Shown: in pieces, positions 27,418-36,110 of the stretch
Numbering within the stretch: position 1 is the stretch's first letter
How the letters are laid out: every line of letters begins with the position of its first letter
The notes under the pieces: model-generated
Databases searched by the model: none
What the model was told of the DNA's origin: nothing
What the model saw: the letters and a program-made list of their open reading frames with translations, nothing else
Made by a program: the position numbers and the translations under genes
From: Lysinibacillus sp. FJAT-14745
GTDB taxonomy: Bacteria > Bacillota > Bacilli > Bacillales_A > Planococcaceae
DNA: 64,000 nt
Direction of reading: 5' to 3'
NCBI RefSeq assembly: GCF_001275675.1
Contig: NZ_LITM01000005.1
Span: 370,094 to 434,093, forward strand

Positions 27418-28212
27418 TTATTCATAAGGCACAAGATATTTTTCTAATAACTCTTTGTGTATAGAAGGATTGGCAATGATAAACGTATCCTGATGCAGGA
27501 AATCAAAGCCCTCTCCATGTAAATTAGTGGTGATGGCGCCAACTTCCTTAGCGATAATAGTACCTCCAGCAATATCCCATGGCGATAGTCGCATCGATAC
27601 ATAAGCATCTAATTTACCACTGACAACAAACGCTATTTCCATTGCGGCTGAACCATATGACCGCGTTCCACGTATTTTCCGAACCATTTCAATTACTTTT
27701 TCATGGTGAATATGTCGATTTGGTGCTACCCAGTGTGCGTTTATACCAATGACCGATTCCTCTATTTTGACTGACTGCAATTTACGTAATGGTGAGTCAT
27801 TGTACCATGCCCCTTCGCCTGCAATCGCATAAAATAAATCTTCACGCATTACATCAAATATGTAACCAAGCTTGCCTACCCCATTAATGAAAATACCGAT
27901 AGAAATCATAAAATGACGATGTTGTTTCACAAAATTCATCGTGCCGTCGATTGGATCAATAATCCATACAACACCTTCTAACGACTCTACTTTCTCTCCC
28001 ATTCCCTCTTCCCCTAAAATTTTGTGAGTTGGATCGAAACCTCGTATTTTTTCGATAAAAAATAATTCTGTTTCACGGTCAATATTTGTGACAAGGTCAT
28101 TGGCACTTGATTTTGTCTCAATAACTAGATTGTACGAAAAGGCCTCTCGAATACGACTTCCTGCTTCAAATATAATACTTTTCGCAAATTGATCAATTTG
28201 TTGTAAATCCAT
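27418..28212 (-). CDS. yktC: inositol monophosphatase family protein YktC
   Basis: A 264-residue IMPase-fold phosphatase. Metal-binding motifs are all present: GEEGMG near residue 70, WIIDPIDGTMNF near residue 88, and WDIAGGTIIAKEVG near residue 212. B. subtilis YktC is an Mg2+-dependent inositol-1-phosphatase, and related enzymes hydrolyse PAP or NADP. It sits in the conserved yktA-yktB-yktC neighbourhood. Confidence 0.9.
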   Translation of the reverse strand: MDLQQIDQFAKSIIFEAGSRIREAFSYNLVIETKSSANDLVTNIDRETELFFIEKIRGFDPTHKILGEEGMGEKVESLEGVVWIIDPIDGTMNFVKQHRHFMISIGIFINGVGKLGYIFDVMREDLFYAIAGEGAWYNDSPLRKLQSVKIEESVIGINAHWVAPNRHIHHEKVIEMVRKIRGTRSYGSAAMEIAFVVSGKLDAYVSMRLSPWDIAGGTIIAKEVGAITTNLHGEGFDFLHQDTFIIANPSIHKELLEKYLVPYE

Positions 28213-28357
28213 AAAAACCCACCCTTCGATTATAAGAAAAGGCCCTATACTTTTAGCCTACTTAAAATACTTTTTTGTTAATAAGTAGCACATAATTCTT
28301 CCCTGAAAATATTACTTTCCATTATGATATATTGTCTATTTTACCCTTTATAGCAAT

Positions 28358-28398
28358 AAAAATCACCTGCTGTCGGAATATTCAGCAAGTGATTTTTC
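28358..28398 (-). terminator. terminator after the 65-residue protein gene
   Basis: Arms AAAAATCACCTGCTG (28358-28372) and CAGCAAGTGATTTTT (28383-28397), one mismatch. Confidence 0.75.
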
Positions 28399-28418
28399 AA
28401 ATCGGTATAAAATTTTTA

Positions 28419-28616
28419 TTACGCATAGGCGTGCAAGCTTTCAAGTTCCAGTTGAATTTCAGCTAAACGTTTTTTACTTTTTTCAATTTCAAGCTCATTT
28501 TTTTCATTCATTGCCGAGAATAGCGAGGCTAATTCATAATCTAATTCTAATTGTAAAATGTGTTCATATTGCTTTTCAATGTCGACTTTACGTATAATTT
28601 TTACGATTGGTTTCAT
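28419..28616 (-). CDS. small coiled-coil protein, YkzI-like by position
   Basis: A 65-residue, mostly helical protein. After a basic start (MKPIVKIIRKVDIEKQYEHIL) comes a heptad-like region rich in E, K and L, ending LAEIQLELESLHAYA. It lies between yktB and yktC, where B. subtilis has the small gene ykzI; the identity is positional. ATG at 28616 follows AAGGAAGTG; the GTG at 28625 is inside that RBS. Function unknown. Confidence 0.7.
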   Translation of the reverse strand: MKPIVKIIRKVDIEKQYEHILQLELDYELASLFSAMNEKNELEIEKSKKRLAEIQLELESLHAYA

Positions 28617-28737
28617 AAAAATCACTTCCTTTTTTTATTTTTTCAAAACGTATCACATTCGATAAAGTGCTTGTTATAAGATTTTTTCCCATTTTCCTTA
28701 TAAAATAAACCTTATAAATCGAAAGGAGTTAATAAAA

Positions 28738-29364
28738 ATGCCGAAAATAAAGTGGACTAACAAAGATTTCAATGTTTTTCAAATAGACGGTTTAGAACAA
28801 AGAATGGATGCATTAAATGTATGTGTACGACCAAAATTCCAATTGCTTGGAGAGGATTTTTCTTCCTTCTTTTCAAGTCATCTTGGAGAAGAATTTTTTC
28901 CTCATGTTGCGAAGCATGCGCGTAGAACAGTAAATCCCCCAAATGACAGTTGGGTAGCCTTCGCTCCGTACAAAAGAGGTTATAAATCATTACCTCACTT
29001 TCAGATTGGTCTTTGGAGCACACATTTATTCATCGTCTTAGCTATTATTTATGAAGCTCCACAAAAAAATGTGATGGCAGAACGTTTAATTGCTAACAAA
29101 GCAATGCTACAGCAGCTTCCTGATGATTTCATTGTCTCTGGGGATCACATGTCTCCAGCAGCAATCTCCATGCAAGATGCAAAGGAAGACAAGCTAGATG
29201 AATTACTTATCCGTTTACGTGATGTTAAAAAAGGAGAGTTTTTAGTAGGTCGACATATTCCAAAAGACCAAGCAGTTAAGCTATCAGCTAGTCAACTTCA
29301 TCAATTAACGGAAGAAACTTTTAGCCGTTTACTCCCTATTTATAACATCATTGTTGGAAAATAA
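28738..29364 (+). CDS. yktB: UPF0637 (DUF1054) family protein YktB
   Basis: A 208-residue soluble protein of the UPF0637/DUF1054 family. Features seen: FNVFQIDGLEQRM at the start, HLGEEFFPHVAKHARRTVNPPNDSWVAF, HFQIGLWSTHLF in the middle and RLLPIYNIIVGK at the end. The family has no established biochemical role. The RBS AAAGGAG is well placed. It is oriented opposite to yktA and yktC. Confidence 0.9.
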   Translation: MPKIKWTNKDFNVFQIDGLEQRMDALNVCVRPKFQLLGEDFSSFFSSHLGEEFFPHVAKHARRTVNPPNDSWVAFAPYKRGYKSLPHFQIGLWSTHLFIVLAIIYEAPQKNVMAERLIANKAMLQQLPDDFIVSGDHMSPAAISMQDAKEDKLDELLIRLRDVKKGEFLVGRHIPKDQAVKLSASQLHQLTEETFSRLLPIYNIIVGK

Positions 29365-29645
29365 AGTTTGACGGATTACGCTTCAAGCATTGTGGCATAA
29401 TAACTAAAACAATTTTCAATGACAAAACCTTATATTTATATATTGTGGAAAATTTTCGTTATTATCCCTATCAAATGATAAAAATTTGTTGCGGATTGGG
29501 GGTTTGAGGAAATTATAAATTTTTTCTTTGCTTTTCGAAAAAAGCCTGGAAAAATGTTTAATTTTATATAAATCGATGTTTATGTAGTATATGAAATACG
29601 CTTATTTTTAACACAGAGATAGTGTAATCTATCAGATAAAAAAAT
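29365..29645. other. intergenic, no gene recognised
   Basis: AT-rich. TTTTCGAAAAAAG near 29535 forms a small inverted repeat. No terminator with a clear T-run follows yktB, and no promoter is clear. Confidence 0.4.
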
Positions 29646-29672
29646 GTGGACGTGAGAAATACTCACGTCCAC
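29646..29672 (-). terminator. terminator after yktA, probably bidirectional
   Basis: Perfect stem GTGGACGTGAG (29646-29656) and CTCACGTCCAC (29662-29672), flanked by an A-run on the left and a T-run on the right, so it could act on both strands. Confidence 0.88.
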
Positions 29673-29676
29673 TTTT

Positions 29677-29964
29677 TTATCGACGTTGCTTTGGTGCAAC
29701 TTTAATAATCGTGCCATCAGTTGCTTCTTTTGTTTGTTTCACAACAGGGTAACTGACATAGCCACTTGCTTCTTCAAATTCACGGAAAATCGTTTTTTCC
29801 TCGGCCTGTGAAGGAACAATTTCTTTAAAACGACGATATTTCGCCATCATTACTTCACGCTTAATGCCTTTTTCATAAGCTTTTTCAATTCCTTCAAAAA
29901 ATTGGACAACATCAACAATTTCCTCAGTTGACCAATCAGTAGAAAACGGATAAGAGTATTCCAT
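29677..29964 (-). CDS. yktA: UPF0223 family protein YktA
   Basis: A 95-residue protein of the UPF0223 family: [23 protein letters not shown] at the start, then [19 protein letters not shown] and [14 protein letters not shown]. Small, helical and of unknown function. It begins 20 bp after the nitronate monooxygenase-like gene and may be co-transcribed with it. Confidence 0.9.
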   Translation of the reverse strand: MEYSYPFSTDWSTEEIVDVVQFFEGIEKAYEKGIKREVMMAKYRRFKEIVPSQAEEKTIFREFEEASGYVSYPVVKQTKEATDGTIIKVAPKQRR

Positions 29965-29984
29965 TGGACATAACCACCTTTATG

Positions 29985-30944
29985 TTACTGACACCATTTT
30001 ACCCGGATACTTTCTGCTTCTGCAAGCATTCGAGTGATCAGCTCCTCGACTGTTGGGATATCATGAATCATTCCTGTAACTTGTCCAGCCCAGCCAATCC
30101 CTTCATCTTTTTCGCCATCATAAATAAAACGTTTATTTGCTTTCCCGCTAATATAATCTTTTAAGGCCTCATACGTAGGTGTAGTACGCTCAATTTCTAA
30201 AATCTTTTCCGTAAATTCACTGCTCAACGCTCTTGCTGGTGCACCTATAGAGCGTTTTATAACAGTCGTATCTGCCTCGGTGCTTGCGATTAAGGCTTCT
30301 TTATAAGCCTCAGAAGCATCAACACATTCCTTTGTCGCAATAAAACGAGTACCCATTTCAATTCCCTCTGCTCCTAATGCAAGAGCTGCCATCCAGCCAC
30401 GGCCATCACCAATCCCACCGGAGGCAATAACAGGTATTTTCACACTATCCACAACCTGTGGCACAAGCACCATCGTCCCTATATCATCGCGTCCAAGATG
30501 ACCTCCGCCCTCTTGTCCAACGACCATAACAGCATCTGCACCTAGTTCTTCCGCCTTTTGAGCTTGTCTACGTGCAGCAACAAGAACTAATTTTTTAGTA
30601 TCCGTTCCTTCCAAAATATCAAAAATAGGTGCAGGATTCCCGCCAGTCATTGTAACAACTGGTACCTTTTCTTCCACCGCAACGCGCACCATATCCTCAT
30701 AACCAGTGCCATACATACCAATTGCAAAATTTACGCCAAACGGTTTATCCGTTAATGTTCGTACTTTATGAATCTCTGCGCGCAATAAGCCAGGATCTCG
30801 TAAACTCATTGCAGTTATTTGCCCTAGCCCCCCAGCATTCGACACCGCTGCTGCTAAATCAGCATATGCTAAATAGGCTAACCCTCCTTGAATAATTGGG
30901 TATTTAATATTTAAGAGATTTGTCACACGTGTATTCCAATTCAT
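29985..30944 (-). CDS. nitronate monooxygenase / FabK-like FMN enzyme
   Basis: A 319-residue TIM-barrel flavoprotein of the nitronate monooxygenase and enoyl-ACP reductase II superfamily. Conserved: YPIIQGGLAYLA at the start, GVNFAIG, VVGQEGGGHLGR with the histidine used in nitronate oxidation, ASGGIGDGRG and GAEGIEMGTRF for FMN phosphate. Class II NMO and FabK cannot be separated by eye. The genomic setting (yktA, speA) gives no pathway clue and is not a fatty-acid locus. Confidence 0.82.
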   Translation of the reverse strand: MNWNTRVTNLLNIKYPIIQGGLAYLAYADLAAAVSNAGGLGQITAMSLRDPGLLRAEIHKVRTLTDKPFGVNFAIGMYGTGYEDMVRVAVEEKVPVVTMTGGNPAPIFDILEGTDTKKLVLVAARRQAQKAEELGADAVMVVGQEGGGHLGRDDIGTMVLVPQVVDSVKIPVIASGGIGDGRGWMAALALGAEGIEMGTRFIATKECVDASEAYKEALIASTEADTTVIKRSIGAPARALSSEFTEKILEIERTTPTYEALKDYISGKANKRFIYDGEKDEGIGWAGQVTGMIHDIPTVEELITRMLAEAESIRVKWCQ

Positions 30945-31045
30945 AGTATCTCCCCTTTCCTACGATACTAATTTCTCGAAATTGTCCGAAAATCCTTTTA
31001 TTTTTATTTTTTCTGTAAAGTCTTTTTTTTCATACAATTAGGTGC

Positions 31046-31051
31046 TATAAT
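31046..31051 (+). promoter_or_regulatory. -10 box upstream of speA
   Basis: TATAAT preceded by GTGC, 44 bp before the speA start. No good -35 lies 16-18 bases upstream, where a T-run occurs. Confidence 0.4.
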
Positions 31052-31094
31052 TCATTTGTTTTCTTGAATATTAAAAAGTGAGGTGGTACCTTCG

Positions 31095-32564
31095 TTGTCA
31101 CAATTAGAGACTCCATTGTTCGACGTATTACTTAAACATCGAAATAGACATCCAATTCAGTTCCATATTCCGGGCCATAAGAAAGGTCACGGTATGGATC
31201 CTGCATTTCGAGAATTCGTCGGCGACAACGTTTTGTCAATTGATTTAATTAATATTGCTCCACTAGACGATTTACATTCACCAAAGGGCGCCATTAAAGA
31301 AGCACAAGCACTTGCTGCCAAAGCCTTTGGTGCTGATCATACATTCTTTTCCGTTCAAGGGACTAGTGGCGCTATCATGACGATGATTCTGACCATCGTC
31401 GGTCCAGGTGATAAGATTCTAGTACCGCGGAATGTTCATAAATCCATTATGTCGGCGATTGTTTTCGCTGGTGCAATCCCGATTTTCATTCATCCTGAAG
31501 TAGATAGTGAATACGGTATTTCTCATGGAATTTCACCTGAAGCTGTTGAAAAAGCTTTAAATGCTTATCCAGATACAAAGGCAGTTCTTGTCATTAATCC
31601 AACGTACTTCGGCTTCTCAGCTGACTTAAAGCGTATTGTCGAAATAGTCCATAGCCGCAATATTCCGGTAGTTGTCGACGAAGCACATGGTGTACACATT
31701 AAATTTCATGATGATCTTCCTTACTCCGCAATGGAAGCTGGGGCTGATATGGCAGCAACAAGCGTACATAAGCTTGGTGGTTCTATGACTCAAACGTCTA
31801 TTTTAAATGTTCGTGAAGGGCTTGTTTCTGCCAAACGTGTACAAGCTGTCCTGTCGATGCTAACGACGACATCGACATCTTACCCATTACTTGCTTCCCT
31901 TGACACAGCACGACGTCAGCTAGCAATCCATGGTTATGATTTAATTGGTGATGCACTTCGCTTGGCAAAGGATGCTCGTAAACGCATTAACCTAATTCCA
32001 CATTTAAAATGTGCTGGTAAAGAAAAGTTAAATTCATCAGCAACTTATGATATGGATCCTTTAAAGCTACTAATAAGTGTTAAAGATTTAGGCATTTCTG
32101 GTCATCAAGCTGAAGAATGGCTTCGTCACAATGCAAATATTGAAGTAGAATTATCGGATCTCTACAATATTTTATGTTTAGTGACATTAGCTGATACGAA
32201 AAAGGAAATTAATCTCCTCATCAATGCCCTTAGTCGTATGTCAAAAGCATTCGATTCAGAGGCTGCTATTATTGAAACAGTAGTCAATGTACCGGGAATT
32301 CCTGCTCTTGCCATGTCACCACGTGATGCATTTTATGCAGATACTGAAGTTGTTCCTCTTGCAGAAGCGGATAATTGTATTTGTGCAGAATTCGTTATGG
32401 TATATCCCCCAGGTATTCCGATTTTTATTCCCGGGGAAATAATTACTCAAGAAAATATTCGTTATATTCAAATGAATATTGAAGCTGGTTTACCTGTTCA
32501 AGGACCAGAAGATACAACATTAAAAACGATTCGCGTCATCAAAGAACGCAAACCTATTATTTAA
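31095..32564 (+). CDS. speA: arginine decarboxylase SpeA (Orn/Lys/Arg decarboxylase, aspartate aminotransferase fold)
   Basis: A 489-residue PLP enzyme closely resembling B. subtilis SpeA. Conserved parts: QFHIPGHKKG near residue 22, SIDLINIAPLDDLH, VDEAHGVHIKFH and the PLP lysine in SVHKLGGSMTQTS near residue 230. It makes agmatine from arginine, the first step of polyamine synthesis in bacilli. The start is TTG at 31095, eight bases after AGGTGG; a GTG at 31083 lies within the RBS. Lysine decarboxylases share the family, but synteny with yktAB favours SpeA. Confidence 0.9.
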   Translation: MSQLETPLFDVLLKHRNRHPIQFHIPGHKKGHGMDPAFREFVGDNVLSIDLINIAPLDDLHSPKGAIKEAQALAAKAFGADHTFFSVQGTSGAIMTMILTIVGPGDKILVPRNVHKSIMSAIVFAGAIPIFIHPEVDSEYGISHGISPEAVEKALNAYPDTKAVLVINPTYFGFSADLKRIVEIVHSRNIPVVVDEAHGVHIKFHDDLPYSAMEAGADMAATSVHKLGGSMTQTSILNVREGLVSAKRVQAVLSMLTTTSTSYPLLASLDTARRQLAIHGYDLIGDALRLAKDARKRINLIPHLKCAGKEKLNSSATYDMDPLKLLISVKDLGISGHQAEEWLRHNANIEVELSDLYNILCLVTLADTKKEINLLINALSRMSKAFDSEAAIIETVVNVPGIPALAMSPRDAFYADTEVVPLAEADNCICAEFVMVYPPGIPIFIPGEIITQENIRYIQMNIEAGLPVQGPEDTTLKTIRVIKERKPII

Positions 32565-32566
32565 TG

Positions 32567-32597
32567 AAAAAGCTACCTCAAAGAGAGGTAGCTTTTT
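32567..32597 (+). terminator. terminator after speA
   Basis: Perfect stem AAAAAGCTACCTC (32567-32579) and GAGGTAGCTTTTT (32585-32597). Confidence 0.92.
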
Positions 32598-32836
32598 GTT
32601 GATTAATAATAAAACCAAGTAGAAAGCATACCAAATATAGGAAAAACAAGCCACCAATGCCTTCACAAAAAATCCCCAACAGTTTTATGAATAGACTTTT
32701 CCGATTGTGATGAAATAATACTGGATTATTACACTTTATTCTAGAAGTGATCATTTGCTAGTTCACAATAGTTACTTTCATAAACTAAGCAAAAAATTCG
32801 ATTCTAGATCATACTTTATGTGGTGGAAAGAACACA
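32598..32836. other. intergenic, no gene recognised
   Basis: AT-rich spacer between the speA terminator and the methyltransferase remnant; no promoter or structure is clear. Confidence 0.4.
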
Positions 32837-33313
32837 TGGGATCAACGATTTAAAACGGCAGAATATGTTTATAGCGAGCAACCAAATGCATTTATAGAAG
32901 ACTATGTACATTATTTGAAAGATTATCCGAATGTGGCTACATACGCAGAAGGTGAAGGTCGAAATGCGGTATTTTTAGCTATACAGGGACATATTGTAAC
33001 TGCCTTTGATTATGCCGAAAGCGGTCTTGAAAAAACCGAACAGCTGGCAGAAAAACATAATGTTACAGTTCAGACAAAGCTTATTGACTTACTGCAAGAT
33101 GAACTACCAGTAGAAATGTTTGATGCTGCTATTATGGTGTTTGGACATTTTCCAGTTGAACAGCAACAAGAAGTTTTAAGCGGATTGTAAATTCTGTAAA
33201 ATCTAGCGGTCGTATTATGATGGAACTTTATTCAATTTATCAACCACCTTACACCTCGGGTGGCCCAAGACAGCTTGATTTTTTTATATGATCCATCAGA
33301 TGTTCTAAAATAG
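32837..33313 (+). pseudogene. decayed class I SAM-dependent methyltransferase
   Basis: The reading WDQRFKTAEYVYSEQPNAF...YAEGEGRNAVFLA matches the start of TehB-like/class I methyltransferases, including the SAM-binding EGEGRNAV motif. No start codon remains in frame upstream of 32837. At about 33187 the frame breaks at LSGL-stop, but a second frame continues NSVKSSGRIMMELYSIYQ. A further one-base shift near 33290 leads to LYDPSDVLK-stop at 33313. At least three lesions make it a pseudogene; sequencing error would not explain all of them. Confidence 0.75.
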
Positions 33314-33370
33314 TGTCAACCTTATAAAATTATTAGATGTGTTGATTAACCATTTTTATACATCCAAAGA

Positions 33371-33554
33371 GGCTGATTTCCGCTACGGGCTACTCGCTTT
33401 CCTGCGGGCGAGCGTCGAGCCGCTTCGCTCCGTGCAGGGTCTCGGGCCAACACGATGTTGGTCACGAAGGCGTTATCACAGGATGTGATGGTTTTAGCCT
33501 TCGTTCCTCTATCGCTTTCCCGCGGGAGTCGAGTAGCCCTACGCTACAATCAGT
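33371..33554 (-). repeat. structured dispersed repeat family 1, copy D
   Basis: Left end GGCTGATTTCCGC, then GGGCTACTCGCTTTCCTGCGGGCGAGCGTCGAGCCG-type arms paired with CTTTCCCGCGGGAGTCGAGTAGCCC. The internal palindromic module (CCAACACGATGTTGG, ATCACAGGATGTGAT, AAGGCGTT/AGCCTTCG) matches copy B in inverse orientation. Confidence 0.8.
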
Positions 33555-33741
33555 TAAAATGGAAATATATTGGCAAAGTGGTAACGAAAAAAATCCTTTT
33601 ATCGCTCAATAATAAACTTATTTTTCCCTAATCAACACGCCTGTGAAATTATCCATTTTTTCACAGGTGAACAAGTTCGAAATAAAGGTATGCTCCTCAC
33701 TGGACTTGCTCATACCATTCAAATTATTTTCGAAAAAAGTT
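33555..33741. other. intergenic with one small hairpin
   Basis: CCTGTGAAA and TTTCACAGG (about 33650-33668) form a stem without an obvious neighbouring gene on its strand. Nothing else is recognised. Confidence 0.4.
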
Positions 33742-33778
33742 AAAAAACTATATACAGATTTCTGTATATAGTTTTTTT
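33742..33778 (-). terminator. terminator after lrgB, probably bidirectional
   Basis: Arms AACTATATACAGA (33746-33758) and TCTGTATATAGTT (33761-33773), flanked by A-run and T-run. It overlaps the lrgB stop codon. Confidence 0.85.
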
Positions 33779-34454
33779 ACAAAAATAAATAAACAAAAAG
33801 CGGACATAAAAATGCGCCTATAATTGCAGTTAAGGCCATAGATAACGAACCTACAGATAATTCTTGTTCTCCGTATTCTCTTAATTTCACAAGTCCAACG
33901 CCATGTGAAGCACTACCTATTGCAACACCTCTACTAACGGCAGAGTCAATTTTGCCGTATTTAATAACTAACGGTCCAATAATAGCACCTACAAACCCTG
34001 CCAGCATTACAAGCACAGCTGTTAATGGTGGAATGCCGCCAATTGTCTCACTTACCTGCATACCTACAGGGGTCGTTAATGATTTAGGCAAGGCCGTCAA
34101 TAGCCAGCTTTTATTGACACCAATCCATTTCAGCATAACAAATATTGTCACTAAGCCCGTAATCATTGCGATAAAAATACCAGACAAAATAGCATACTTA
34201 TACTTCATAATGATCTCACGCTGATTATATAGAGGATAAGCAAGGGCTACAACTGCTGGACCTAGCATTTTTTGAAGCCATTTCCCTCCCTCCATATAAG
34301 TAGAATATGGAATATTAAAGACTAATAACACGACTGCACTGACAATCGTTGTTGTCACGAGCGGAATCATTAAAGGATGTGGGTAACGTTGATAAAGTTT
34401 TGTAAATAACACGAACAAGACAACAGTGCCAACGACAACAATAATTTCAATCAA
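33777..34454 (-). CDS. lrgB: LrgB/CidB family membrane protein
   Basis: A 225-residue protein with about seven membrane segments. The family block LPKSLTTPVGMQVSETIGGIPPLTAVLV and the C-terminal RGVAIGSASHGVGL are present. LrgB/CidB proteins pair with LrgA/CidA holin-like proteins; in B. subtilis one such pair imports pyruvate and in Staphylococcus they tune autolysis. The gene overlaps lrgA by 8 bp and is co-transcribed with it. Proximity to the pyruvate dehydrogenase operon fits, but does not prove, a pyruvate role. Confidence 0.88.
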   Translation of the reverse strand: MIEIIVVVGTVVLFVLFTKLYQRYPHPLMIPLVTTTIVSAVVLLVFNIPYSTYMEGGKWLQKMLGPAVVALAYPLYNQREIIMKYKYAILSGIFIAMITGLVTIFVMLKWIGVNKSWLLTALPKSLTTPVGMQVSETIGGIPPLTAVLVMLAGFVGAIIGPLVIKYGKIDSAVSRGVAIGSASHGVGLVKLREYGEQELSVGSLSMALTAIIGAFLCPLFVYLFL

Positions 34455-34905
34455 CAGTTAATTTCCCCTCCCCTTCTTTTACAATGACTTCTGGTTCTTT
34501 TTTAGCCAGCTCTTTTTTCTCAACCATTTGACTAAGTAATCCTGTAACATAAATAGCGATGAGCGTGCTTGCTATAACGGCTAGCATAATCAATAGACCA
34601 GTTGTTGAAAAAAGTTCAGGGTAGTCAATCACTCCTACTGTTGCAGGAATGAAAAACAAGGTTAATACGCCAATTAAAAAGCCTGCACCATCTTGAATAT
34701 ATTCTACTTTAATTATTTTAAAATTGAGTGCTAGTGCTAATAATAGTAATCCAATTACACTTCCTGGAAGAGGTACGTGTAGTAAAGCTACAATACCGAC
34801 GCCCATATAATAAAAAATATTGAGTATCCCAATCTGGACAATAATACGAACAACTCTCTTTAACATCGCAGCAAAATTTTCGTTCAACATTTCGCCACAT
34901 TTCAC
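34447..34905 (-). CDS. lrgA: LrgA/CidA family holin-like protein
   Basis: Up to 152 residues, with four membrane segments from about residue 15 to 120 and a charged tail. The family block LLHVPLPGSVIGLLLLALAL is present. The start is uncertain: GTG at 34905 lies inside the RBS GGGGGTGAA; ATG at 34890 is twelve bases after it; the family N-terminus (MLKRVVRIIVQIG) would begin at codon 14. It is the first gene of an lrgAB-type operon. No LytTR or LysR regulator gene is adjacent. Confidence 0.85.
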   Translation of the reverse strand: MKCGEMLNENFAAMLKRVVRIIVQIGILNIFYYMGVGIVALLHVPLPGSVIGLLLLALALNFKIIKVEYIQDGAGFLIGVLTLFFIPATVGVIDYPELFSTTGLLIMLAVIASTLIAIYVTGLLSQMVEKKELAKKEPEVIVKEGEGKLTVD

Positions 34906-35101
34906 CCCCTATTACGTTTATTCTACATCTGTAGGAATTTTCTGTCTATTATAATTTCAGGAAAACAATAGAAAAAAAGGCTAACTCCAAAACACACTTT
35001 GAGCCACCCTTTTTCTATCCATAACATAAAGAGGTTGTCTAAAACTGATCAACATTCATTTTTTTAGATACCACTAAATATTTTTTCTCAAAAAATATTA
35101 A

Positions 35102-35884
35102 CTATAATGCATGTCCTGAACCGCCATCAATATTTACAGAAGTTCCTGTCACATAACTAGCTGCATCTGATACTAAAAAAGTAATGACATTTGCTGCTTC
35201 TTGAGTATCCCCTACGCGCCCAAGTGGAATCGCTTGACCTACCTTGCGGGAATAATTTTCCCACGAAAGCTCTGGTGCTTCTTCTTTCCACTTCTTCTCT
35301 ATTTGATCACTACGAATAAGCCCAATACAAACAGAATTCACACGAATATTATCTTTACCTAAGTCTTTGCTCATAGCTTTTGTTAACGCAAGCCCTGCCG
35401 CACGACTTACTGTAGTAGGAAGTGAGCTTGCTGGTGGCGTTTTAGCCATTACTGCTGTCACATTAACAATTGCACCACCACCAACCTTACGTAAATGAGG
35501 TACAGCATATTTTGAGCAATTAACAGCACCAAACACTTTTAAATCTAAATCAGCCTGCCATAGCTCACTACTAACCGATTCAAATGGATTAGCTGAGGCT
35601 GTACCTGCATTATTAATAAGAATATCAAGGCGACCAAAATGCTCTACTGCTCGTTCAATTAAGTACTTACAATCCTTTTCCTTAGTAATATCAGTCGGTA
35701 CAATTAAAACGTCCTCGCCTGTTTCGTTTTTAATACAGCCAGCGGCCACTTGAAGCTGTTTTTCACCACGAGCACAAAGTACAACCTTCGCGCCCTCTTT
35801 CACAAGCTGCATCGCTGTATAATAACCAATTCCCTTACTTGAACCTGTAATAACCGCTACTTTCCCCTTTAAGCCTAGTTCCAT
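35102..35884 (-). CDS. SDR-fold protein lacking the catalytic tetrad
   Basis: A 260-residue classical SDR by length and fold. NAD(P)-binding GSSKGIG (residues about 12-18), LINNAG, and C-terminal VTGTSVNIDGGSG are intact. Aligned by spacing to FabG, the catalytic positions are changed: Asn to Lys (LKVFG), Ser to Ala (VTAVM), Tyr to Thr and Lys to Arg (TTVSRAAG in place of YxxxK). It may bind nucleotide without ordinary reductase activity, or belong to a divergent subgroup. Start 35884 follows GAGGTGA; the ORF opens at a GTG inside that RBS. Confidence 0.85.
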   Translation of the reverse strand: MELGLKGKVAVITGSSKGIGYYTAMQLVKEGAKVVLCARGEKQLQVAAGCIKNETGEDVLIVPTDITKEKDCKYLIERAVEHFGRLDILINNAGTASANPFESVSSELWQADLDLKVFGAVNCSKYAVPHLRKVGGGAIVNVTAVMAKTPPASSLPTTVSRAAGLALTKAMSKDLGKDNIRVNSVCIGLIRSDQIEKKWKEEAPELSWENYSRKVGQAIPLGRVGDTQEAANVITFLVSDAASYVTGTSVNIDGGSGHAL

Positions 35885-36055
35885 TGTTATCACCTCAGTT
35901 TTTTGTTCAACTTCTCTTTTTTCATAAATATCGTTATCATTTTCAGATATCTAGCAGTCAATAAGTCTATCCGGCATTTAATAGATTTCCAACCGAACTA
36001 TATTTTTTCGAATATTCATTCGATATATTTACTTTATCAAAATTACAAGTAATAT

Positions 36056-36100
36056 ACAAAAAAACGGCTACAAAGCAAATGCATGCTTTATAGCCGTTTT
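36056..36100 (-). terminator. terminator after pdhD
   Basis: Arms AAAACGGCTACAAAGC (36061-36076) and GCTTTATAGCCGTTTT (36085-36100), one mismatch. On the minus strand a T-run follows. Confidence 0.9.
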
Positions 36101-36110
36101 CATGAAACTA

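Noticed and set aside
34718-34900. Alternative ORF starting MWRNVERKF with a good RBS at the start of lrgA
   Set aside because: It lies out of frame inside lrgA and ends after 60 codons without recognisable features; the RBS more likely serves lrgA.
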